From CAZDYP01 sp964509505 (lineage in GTDB: Bacteria > Chloroflexota > Anaerolineae > JACRMK01), in assembly GCA_964509505.1 (NCBI GenBank), contig CAZDYP010000221.1:1-6982 (forward strand): a stretch of DNA of 6,982 bases. The letters run 5' to 3'. Within the stretch, counting starts at the first letter, position 1, and every line of letters begins with the position of its first letter. Below the pieces are notes generated by a model that worked only from the letters and a program-made list of their open reading frames with translations, ran no database searches and was not told the origin of the DNA. A program made the position numbers and the translations under genes. Positions 1-4,593 of this stretch are shown here, in pieces.

Positions 1-21
1 GTGTCTTCGTGTTGAAAAAAT
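1..21. repeat. Fragment of dispersed CTTCGTGT-type intergenic repeat
   Basis: The first 21 bases (gtgtcttcgtgttgaaaaaa plus t) match the right arm of the hairpin repeat at 2320-2336 (gtgacttcgtgttgaaaaac) and resemble the stretch at 1799-1821. The copy abuts the ATG of the SDR gene, so it supplies that gene's immediate leader. No clear Shine-Dalgarno sequence is visible in it. The element probably continues left of the window. Confidence 0.6.
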
Positions 22-789
22 ATGACTCAAGTTGCTTTAATTACAGGCGCGGGACGCGGTATCGGCGAAGCGCTTGCGTATGCGTTTGCAAGCGCAGGCA
101 TTCGTGTCGTCGTCGCGGCGCGCACCGCATCGGAGGTTGAGCGTGTCGCGCAAACGATTCGCGCCACAGGCGGCGAGGCGTTGGCGGTAGTGTGCGATGT
201 GACGAAGCCGGAGTCCATCGCGCAAGCTGTCGCGCACGCGCAACATGCGATGGGCAATATCACGGCGCTCGTCAACAACGCCGGCGCGGCGGAGTCGCAC
301 AAGTTCATCGGGCACGACGATGCGCTGTGGCAACGTATGCTGGACGTGAACCTCAACTCGGTCTATCACGTCACGAAAGCCGTCGCGCCGATGATGGTCG
401 AGGCGAAATGGGGGCGCATCATCAACATCGCCTCGATCAACGCGAAGATTGGCGCGAAGTACGTGGCGGCATATACGGCGGCGAAGCATGGCGTGTTGGG
501 GTTGACGCGCGCATTGGCGTTGGAATTTGTGTCGTATAATATCACCGTCAACGCGATTTGTCCGGGCTATGTGGATACGCCCATGACCGATCATTCGGTC
601 GCCAACATGGTCGCGCGCACGAAGATGAGCGAAGCCGATGCGCGTGGGTATCTTGCAAAGCTCAGCCCACAGAACCGCCTCATCACGCCTGCCGAAGTCG
701 CGCATGTCGCGCTAATGTTGGTGAGTGACGAGGCGCGCGGCATCACGGGACAGGCGATTAATGTGGATGGCGGACAGACACAATTTTAG
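22..789 (+). CDS. SDR-family NAD(P)-dependent oxidoreductase, likely 3-hydroxyacyl-CoA dehydrogenase type
   Basis: This 255-residue protein is a classical short-chain dehydrogenase/reductase of normal length. Visible motifs are the cofactor-binding TGAGRGIG (residues 8-15), Asp59 after the third strand, NNAG (85-88), Asn110, Ser138 and the catalytic YTAAK (Tyr151, Lys155), then PGYVDTP from 171 and a C-terminal NVDGG. There is no Asp at the end of the second strand; Arg34 and Arg12 instead suggest NADP(H) could be used. Overall it resembles 3-hydroxybutyrate and 3-oxoacyl reductase-like members. The first methionine sits the expected few residues before the glycine motif, which fixes the start, although no strong ribosome site precedes it. 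A crotonase-fold gene, a RidA gene and an aryl-CoA ligase follow on the same strand, so a role oxidising a hydroxyacyl-CoA or alicyclic hydroxy intermediate in aromatic breakdown is inferred. The exact substrate cannot be read from the sequence. Confidence 0.93.
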   Translation: MTQVALITGAGRGIGEALAYAFASAGIRVVVAARTASEVERVAQTIRATGGEALAVVCDVTKPESIAQAVAHAQHAMGNITALVNNAGAAESHKFIGHDDALWQRMLDVNLNSVYHVTKAVAPMMVEAKWGRIINIASINAKIGAKYVAAYTAAKHGVLGLTRALALEFVSYNITVNAICPGYVDTPMTDHSVANMVARTKMSEADARGYLAKLSPQNRLITPAEVAHVALMLVSDEARGITGQAINVDGGQTQF

Positions 790-802
790 ATTGCAGCTTT
801 GC

Positions 803-840
803 AACACGAAGGCGCGAAGAATTCACGAAGAACACAAAAG
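803..840. repeat. Degenerate CACGAAG repeat cluster
   Basis: Between the SDR stop and the next start lie successive units of the form CACGAAG, GCGCGAAG, TTCACGAAG and ACACAAAAG. This is the opposite orientation of the CTTCGTGT motif before the SDR gene. Related tracts lie at 1657-1694 and 2250-2331. It is non-coding by its frame-independent periodic pattern. Confidence 0.6.
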
Positions 841-849
841 TTCTCACAC

Positions 850-853
850 GGAG
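850..853 (+). promoter_or_regulatory. Ribosome binding site of the crotonase-family gene
   Basis: GGAG lies five bases before the ATG at 859. It selects this ATG over the in-frame ATG at 799, whose extra 20 residues would be encoded by the intergenic repeat. Confidence 0.65.
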
Positions 854-858
854 TTTTC

Positions 859-1647
859 ATGTACGACTTTGGTTACGAAGTTTCTCATTCAATCGCTACG
901 ATTACGCTCAACCGTCCCGACGTGTTGAACGCGCTGACGTTGGAGATTTACGCGCAACTGCGCGATTTGTTTGCCAACTTGCAAAGCGACGATACGGTGA
1001 AAGCGGTCATCATCACAGGCACGGGGCGCGCGTTCTGCGCGGGCGGCGATGTTCACCAAATCATCGGCGTCATGTTGGAACGCGACATGCGCGCGCATTT
1101 GGAATTCTGCCGCATGACAGGGCAGCTCGTCGCCAATATGCGCCACTTGCAGAAGCCGATCATCGCCGCGGTGAACGGCATGGCGGCAGGCGCGGGTGCG
1201 GTCATCGCGCTCGCCGCGGATTTGCGCGTCGTGTCTGCTGATGCGAAGTTCTCGTTCTTGTTCTCGCGCGTCGGGCTGACAGGCGCGGACATGGGCGCGG
1301 GCTTCTTGTTGCCGCGCGTCGTCGGGCAAGGGCGCGCGTTGGAGCTATTGTTGCTTGGCGACGACATTGACGCGCCGACAGCGGAACGCTTTGGGCTCGC
1401 CAACCGTGTCGTGCCAACAGAGCAAGCGCTGACGACAGCGCGCGAGTGGGCGGAGCGACTCGTCAAGGGACCGACGTTGGCGCTTGGCATGACGAAGTGG
1501 ATGGTCAACAACGAGTGGCACATGGACATCGTCTCTGCCGTCGAGCAAGAAGCGCAAGCCCAAGCGCTGATGATGATGGGCGAAGACCATCGGGCGTTCT
1601 ATGAAGCCTTCAAGGTGAAGCAGAAACCGACATTTACAGGACGATAA
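859..1647 (+). CDS. Enoyl-CoA hydratase/isomerase (crotonase) family protein with atypical active site
   Basis: The 262-residue product is a full-length crotonase-fold enzyme acting on a CoA thioester. The oxyanion-hole regions are visible as FCAGGDVH (59-66) and NGMAAGAG (106-113), and a family-typical LPRVVGQGRALELLL follows from 151. Both glutamates of classical enoyl-CoA hydratase (rat Glu144 and Glu164) appear to be replaced, by about Val115 and Phe135. Instead Asp144 sits in GADMG, at or near the position of the catalytic Asp of dienoyl-CoA isomerases and of 4-chlorobenzoyl-CoA dehalogenase. From memory, the GGDVHxIIG and DMGA motifs and the C-terminal KQKPxFxG resemble enoyl-CoA hydratase family proteins encoded in 2-aminobenzoyl-CoA / salicylyl-CoA clusters. 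Simple hydration of a linear enoyl-CoA is therefore doubtful; isomerisation, or hydration or cleavage of an alicyclic CoA intermediate, is more likely. The ATG at 859 is chosen for its GGAG site and because homologous sequence begins there. Confidence 0.92.
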   Translation: MYDFGYEVSHSIATITLNRPDVLNALTLEIYAQLRDLFANLQSDDTVKAVIITGTGRAFCAGGDVHQIIGVMLERDMRAHLEFCRMTGQLVANMRHLQKPIIAAVNGMAAGAGAVIALAADLRVVSADAKFSFLFSRVGLTGADMGAGFLLPRVVGQGRALELLLLGDDIDAPTAERFGLANRVVPTEQALTTAREWAERLVKGPTLALGMTKWMVNNEWHMDIVSAVEQEAQAQALMMMGEDHRAFYEAFKVKQKPTFTGR

Positions 1648-1656
1648 AATTTCTTC

Positions 1657-1694
1657 AACACAAAGACACAAAGAAGGCACACAGAACGCAAAGG
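1657..1694. repeat. Degenerate ACACAAAG repeat cluster
   Basis: Ten bases after the crotonase stop codon are the units ACACAAAG, ACACAAAG, GGCACACAG and AACGCAAAGG. The same sequence type follows the SDR stop (803-840) and the RidA stop (from 2250). It pairs imperfectly with the CTTCGTGT motif near 1799-1815. Confidence 0.6.
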
Positions 1695-1702
1695 AAAAAT
1701 GA

Positions 1703-1796
1703 TTCTACTGATTTCGACATAGAACGCAGCCCCTCGTGGGACTCAGGACAAGCTCACCATGCTTGTTGGTTCTACCTCAAAGTCAGCAGCCCCTCG
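1703..1796. repeat. Imperfect direct repeat with internal hairpin
   Basis: TTCTAC followed by GCAGCCCCTCG occurs twice: 1703-1736 and 1771-1796, with different spacing inside each copy. Between the copies is a hairpin ACAAGC (1748-1753) / GCTTGT (1761-1766) with a 7-base loop, enclosed by TAGAAC (1720-1725) / GTTCTA (1769-1774). There is no convincing ORF here. It looks like a small repeat inserted between the two ACACAAAG/CTTCGTGT arms. The 1648-1829 gap holds nothing else that I can identify. Confidence 0.45.
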
Positions 1797-1798
1797 GT

Positions 1799-1821
1799 GT
1801 GCCTTCGTGTCTTAGTGGTAA
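1799..1821. repeat. CTTCGTGT-type intergenic repeat copy
   Basis: The tract containing gccttcgtgtcttagtgg is the reverse-orientation partner of the ACACAAAG tract at 1657-1694 and resembles bases 1-21. It ends about ten bases before the RidA start, so this gene, like the SDR gene, begins right after a repeat arm. Confidence 0.55.
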
Positions 1822-1829
1822 AAGGGTAT

Positions 1830-2231
1830 ATGACAAAGATGATTATCAACCCACCATCCCTCGCTAAGCCGTCGGGGTTTTCGCACGCGATTGTGGCAGA
1901 GGGGCGTATGGTGTTTTTGGCGGGGCAACCCGGCCTCGACGCGCATGGCAAGGTCGTGGCGCCGGGCGATTTGGTGGCGCAATTCGCGCAGGCGCTCGCC
2001 AACCTCAAAACGATTATCGAAACAGCAGGTGGCACGATGCAGGACATCGTGAAAATCACGTTTTACGTGATGGACAAAGACGACTATAAGGCGCAGCTGA
2101 AGCCCCTCGGCAAAGTGTATCGCGCTTACTTCGAGGGCTACTATCCCGCCACGACGCTGGTCGAGGTGAGCGGCTTGTTCGACGAGGGCGCATTGATTGA
2201 GATTGATTGCTTGGCAGTGTTGCGCAGCTGA
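1830..2231 (+). CDS. RidA (YjgF/YER057c/UK114) family protein lacking the deaminase arginine
   Basis: The 133-residue product has the RidA length and fold signature: FLAGQPG (29-35), a central QALANLKTIIETAGG (55-68), DIVKITFYV (72-80), and the C-terminal VEVSGL...IEID. Canonical RidA hydrolyses reactive enamine/imine intermediates using an Arg in PARS (E. coli Arg105). Here that stretch reads YPATT (105-109), with Thr108 at the Arg position, so the standard imine deaminase activity is not expected; Glu124 of IEI is kept. RidA paralogues of this Arg-less kind occur, from memory, beside aerobic 2-aminobenzoyl-CoA / salicylyl-CoA clusters, which fits the neighbouring aryl-CoA ligase. It could process an amino- or imino-CoA intermediate or act in another way. 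AAAGGG at 1821-1826 precedes the ATG at 1830; an ATG at 1839 is an alternative. The upstream in-frame codons from 1797 fall in the repeat and are not counted. Confidence 0.9.
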   Translation: MTKMIINPPSLAKPSGFSHAIVAEGRMVFLAGQPGLDAHGKVVAPGDLVAQFAQALANLKTIIETAGGTMQDIVKITFYVMDKDDYKAQLKPLGKVYRAYFEGYYPATTLVEVSGLFDEGALIEIDCLAVLRS

Positions 2232-2249
2232 ACCAAGCGCAGCGAAAAA

Positions 2250-2331
2250 CAACACACAAAGGCGCCAAGAAGCATGAAGCATACACAGATTTTTCTGTGT
2301 GCCATTCGCGCCTCTTTGTGACTTCGTGTTG
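2250..2331. repeat. Hairpin repeat built from paired ACACAAAG and CTTTGTG arms
   Basis: Eighteen bases after the RidA stop is an imperfect 82-base inverted repeat. Outer arms are CAACAC (2250-2255) / GTGTTG (2326-2331), then CACAAAG (2255-2261) / CTTTGTG (2314-2320), and the tip is ACACAGA (2283-2289) / TCTGTGT (2294-2300) with a TTTT loop. It contains both orientations of the repeat seen singly elsewhere and so looks like the complete element. It could stall or terminate transcription after RidA, though no clean T-tract follows the full stem. Confidence 0.7.
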
Positions 2332-2341
2332 AAAAACCTTC

Positions 2342-2434
2342 CGCTCATGTCCAGCCATAGTGCGCGACGAGGAGGCGGCGCGCTCTAACGCCGCCGCGCG
2401 CTCCACACCTATGCGCCTTTTCTTGACATGAGCG
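2342..2434. repeat. Nested 93-base palindrome upstream of the ligase
   Basis: Three or more nested inverted repeats share one centre region: CGCTCATGTC (2342-2351) / GACATGAGCG (2425-2434), a perfect 10-bp pair; CATAG (2356-2360) / CTATG (2409-2413); and GGCGGCG (2374-2380) / CGCCGCC (2389-2395) with an 8-base loop, plus GCGCG (2362-2366) / CGCGC (2397-2401). It ends 25 bases before the ligase ATG. It may be a MITE-like or REP-like element, or a structured leader/operator for the ligase gene. The sequence does not decide between these. Confidence 0.65.
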
Positions 2435-2459
2435 AAAACCTTCTCGTCTGGGGGTGAAC

Positions 2460-3998
2460 ATGAAAGCATCCGATTTGCCACTCTACTACAACGCCGTTGA
2501 CATTCTCGAACGCAATCTAGCGACGCGCGCCGACAAGGTCGCGCTATATCATGCCGAGCGCGAGCTGACGTTCAAGCAAGTGAGCGAGGAAGCGAATCGC
2601 GTCGGCAACGCGCTCAAGCAACTCGGCGTGCGCATGAGCGATTTCGTCGCCATCCTCTCGCTCGATTGCCCCGAATGGGTCACGTCGTTCTTCGGCGTTC
2701 TCAAAATCGGCGCGGTGTCGGTGGGCATCAATACATTGCTCAAGCCCAACGAGCTGCAATACATCTTCAACGATTCGCGCGCGCGCGTCCTCATTGTCCA
2801 CAAGGCGTTGTTGCCTTCGCTTGAACCGTTGCGCGGTCAGCTCGCATTCATTGAGCATATCATTGTCATCGGTGGTGAAGCGGGCGAGGGCAAATCTCGT
2901 CCCTACCAAGATTGGATTGCCGACGCATCCACCGAGCTCACAGCCGCGCATACCCACCGCGACGACATCTGCTCCATCAACTATTCGAGCGGCACGACGG
3001 GCGAGCCGAAGGGCATCCCGCACGCGCACAAAGATTATCCGCTCACGTCACAGCTGTGGGGCGTGAACGTGCTGGGTTTGCGCGAGAGCGACCGCACCTT
3101 CGGCGCGCCGCGTCTATTCTTCACGTTTGGCATGGGCGGCGTGCTGATTTTCCCATGGTACGTTGGCGCAAGCGCTGTGGTGATGTCGGGTGCGCCGCGC
3201 ATTGCCACGAACATCCTCGACACGATTCAACGCTTCCAGCCGACCATCCTTTACAATTCGCCGACGGGCTACGCGCAATTGATTGCCATGCCTGATTTAA
3301 GCAAGTACGACCTCTCGTCGTTGCGTCTGTGCGTGTCAGCAGGGGAGGCGTTGCCTGCGCCGATTTGGCACGGCTGGAAAGAGAAGACGGGACTCGACAT
3401 CATTGACGGCATCGGCTCCACCGAAAACTTCCACATCTTCCTCTCGAATCGTCCTGACGACATTCGCCCGGGGGCGAGCGGCAAACCGTTCGATGGGTAC
3501 GAGTTAAAAATTGTGGATGAAAAGGGCAATGAGGTCCCGCGCGGCGAGATCGGCAACTTGTTGGTGAAGGGTGAGACGGCGGCGTTGTTTTATTTGCATC
3601 AATACGGCAAGAGTCAACGCACGTTCTTGGGCGAATGGCTGGCGACGGGCGATAAGTATTACATTGACGACGACGGTTACTATTGGCACGCAGGACGCAG
3701 CGACGACATGCTGAAGGTCGGCGGCATTTGGGTCTCGCCTGTCGAAGTGGAGAGCGCATTGCTTAGTCACCCCGCCGTGTTAGAGGTGGCGGTGGTTGGG
3801 CAAGCGGATGCGTCGAACCTCGTCAAGCCGAAAGCGTTCGTCGTCTTGAAGGAAGGACAGACAGCAACCGCCGATGAATTGATCGCGCATTGCCGCGAAA
3901 AAATGGCAGACTACAAGCGTCCCCGTTGGATCGAGTTCGTGTCCGAGTTGCCGAAGACGGCGACAGGGAAGATACAGCGATTCAAGTTGCGGGCGTGA
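2460..3998 (+). CDS. Benzoate-CoA ligase family AMP-forming acyl-CoA synthetase (aryl-CoA ligase)
   Basis: The 512-residue enzyme is predicted to join an aromatic carboxylic acid to coenzyme A using ATP, giving AMP and pyrophosphate, in the cytosol. All ANL-superfamily motifs are present: the phosphate loop YSSGTTGEPKG (175-185), GIGSTE (317-322), TGD (396-398), the hinge region R413-SDDMLKVGG, and the catalytic C-terminal Lys504 in PKTATGK. HIFLSNRPDDIRPGASGKP after motif A5, LFFTFGMGG (219-227) and the PRWIEFV...QRFKLR end are diagnostic of the benzoate-CoA ligase clade. The substrate pocket is not standard: FFTFGMGG replaces FFAYGLGN as I recall it from benzoate ligases. Benzoate, a hydroxybenzoate or 2-aminobenzoate are all possible; the neighbours and the nearby tryptophan dioxygenase favour 2-aminobenzoate, but that is inference. 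The ATG at 2460 is preferred over an in-frame GTG at 2454; a G-rich tract (2450-2454) precedes it. Confidence 0.93.
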   Translation: MKASDLPLYYNAVDILERNLATRADKVALYHAERELTFKQVSEEANRVGNALKQLGVRMSDFVAILSLDCPEWVTSFFGVLKIGAVSVGINTLLKPNELQYIFNDSRARVLIVHKALLPSLEPLRGQLAFIEHIIVIGGEAGEGKSRPYQDWIADASTELTAAHTHRDDICSINYSSGTTGEPKGIPHAHKDYPLTSQLWGVNVLGLRESDRTFGAPRLFFTFGMGGVLIFPWYVGASAVVMSGAPRIATNILDTIQRFQPTILYNSPTGYAQLIAMPDLSKYDLSSLRLCVSAGEALPAPIWHGWKEKTGLDIIDGIGSTENFHIFLSNRPDDIRPGASGKPFDGYELKIVDEKGNEVPRGEIGNLLVKGETAALFYLHQYGKSQRTFLGEWLATGDKYYIDDDGYYWHAGRSDDMLKVGGIWVSPVEVESALLSHPAVLEVAVVGQADASNLVKPKAFVVLKEGQTATADELIAHCREKMADYKRPRWIEFVSELPKTATGKIQRFKLRA

Positions 3999-4039
3999 GC
4001 GATGGCTGAAGTGTGAAACGTGAGACGTGAGGGCAAGAC

Positions 4040-4072
4040 AAAAGTCACAGAACGACGAGCTCTGTGACTTTT
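4040..4072. terminator. Bidirectional terminator hairpin
   Basis: A perfect 12-bp stem, AAAAGTCACAGA (4040-4051) with TCTGTGACTTTT (4061-4072), encloses a 9-base loop. A-rich and T-rich ends on the arms give a short U-tract on either transcript. It lies 41 bases after the ligase stop, between convergent genes, which is the expected place for a shared terminator. Confidence 0.85.
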
Positions 4073-4089
4073 TGTTTCTGATATAGGTT

Positions 4090-4150
4090 GCGTGGCGTGT
4101 GGGGTTAGGTGATTCTGACGACGTTGGTGGGCGCTGCCTACGCGCCACGC
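4090..4150. repeat. Short inverted repeat in the convergent gap
   Basis: GCGTGGCG (4090-4097) and CGCCACGC (4143-4150) are perfect complements separated by 45 bases. The function is unknown; with the terminator this accounts for the recognisable content of the 3999-4196 gap, in which I see no gene. Confidence 0.35.
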
Positions 4151-4196
4151 TGCCTCCGTCAATACGAAATGAAGGCATGAGTCGGCGCCTGTGTCG

Positions 4197-4493
4197 TTAT
4201 GCCTTGAGCACCGTCGCCTCGTAACGCTTGATTTCCGACGGCGCAGCGGTCAGTGTCGGCATGACTTGGCGAAACTCCGCCATGTGCGCTGACTGCCCAT
4301 GAGGCTTTAGCGCTTCCGCATCATCCCACTCTTCATAGAGCAGAAACGTGTTCGGGTCTTCGAGGTCAGCATAGAAACGATACGTGCGACAACCCTCTTC
4401 CTGTTCCGAAGCCGTTGACATCTTGAGCAATGCTGCGACGGCTTCTGCGCGCATTTCTGGTTTGATTTTGATTTTCCCCGCAATGATGATCAT
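4197..4493 (-). CDS. ABM-domain protein (antibiotic biosynthesis monooxygenase / YgiN-like)
   Basis: The 98-residue product matches the single-domain dimeric alpha/beta-barrel ABM family in length and pattern: MIIIAGKIKIKPE at the start, EEGCRTYRFYADLEDP (32-47), LLYEEW (51-56), His65 and His70 in the H-x4-H region, and Phe74 before the final strand. Family members include quinol monooxygenases that oxidise aromatic substrates with oxygen and no added cofactor, heme-degrading enzymes, and LsrG-type proteins, so the substrate is not predictable. It lies 100 bases downstream of tryptophan 2,3-dioxygenase on the same strand; a hairpin repeat lies in that gap. It may act on a kynurenine- or aromatic-derived compound, but this rests only on position. 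The start is fixed by AAGGAG five bases upstream; the longer open frame reaching 4751 overlaps the dioxygenase gene and is not real. Confidence 0.88.
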   Translation of the reverse strand: MIIIAGKIKIKPEMRAEAVAALLKMSTASEQEEGCRTYRFYADLEDPNTFLLYEEWDDAEALKPHGQSAHMAEFRQVMPTLTAAPSEIKRYEATVLKA

Positions 4494-4498
4494 GATGA

Positions 4499-4504
4499 CT
4501 CCTT
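4499..4504 (-). promoter_or_regulatory. Ribosome binding site of the ABM gene
   Basis: On the minus strand AAGGAG is followed by five bases and the ATG at 4493. This is a near-ideal Shine-Dalgarno site and decides the start of the ABM gene. Confidence 0.8.
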
Positions 4505-4542
4505 GAAATGAGATCAGTTTCCAATTGAATAGATCGCTGCAG

Positions 4543-4571
4543 ACCTGTGAGGTTTTGAAAACCTCGCAGGT
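4543..4571. repeat. ACCTGYGAGGTTTT palindromic element
   Basis: ACCTGTGAGGTTTT (4543-4556) and AAAACCTCGCAGGT (4558-4571) form a 14-bp inverted repeat with one mismatch and a one-base centre. From memory, this palindrome type is widespread as an intergenic repeat in several environmental bacterial phyla. It lies between the dioxygenase stop and the ABM start, where a transcript hairpin could reduce read-through. No T-tract follows on the minus strand. Confidence 0.65.
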
Positions 4572-4593
4572 GTAGCTCTCACGCTTTGCGCTG

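Noticed and set aside
37..705. 222-codon minus-strand open frame opposite the SDR gene
   Set aside because: An arginine-rich antisense shadow of a clear SDR gene; no recognisable domain.
803..840. CRISPR-like or tandem repeat array
   Set aside because: Units are only about 8-11 bases, degenerate, and have no regular spacers or nearby cas genes.
799..858. Upstream ATG for the crotonase-family gene
   Set aside because: The added 20 residues derive from the CACGAAG repeat and do not look like crotonase sequence; GGAG supports 859.
1797..1829. Upstream start for the RidA gene
   Set aside because: The added residues come from the CTTCGTGT repeat; 1830 has AAAGGG upstream and fits family length.
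1812..2348. 178-codon minus-strand open frame over the RidA gene and its 3' repeat
   Set aside because: Shadow frame crossing repeats; low-complexity composition and no domain.
2342..2434. Intrinsic terminator after RidA
   Set aside because: The G+C core hairpin is not followed by a T-tract and the symmetry extends much further than a terminator stem.
22..3998. Box pathway (aerobic benzoyl-CoA epoxidation) genes
   Set aside because: No BoxA, BoxB, BoxC-length or BoxD-like gene is present; the crotonase protein is only 262 residues.
3780..4178. Minus-strand open frames across the ligase end and the convergent gap
   Set aside because: They span the terminator hairpin and the antisense of the ligase C-terminus, with no protein-like features.
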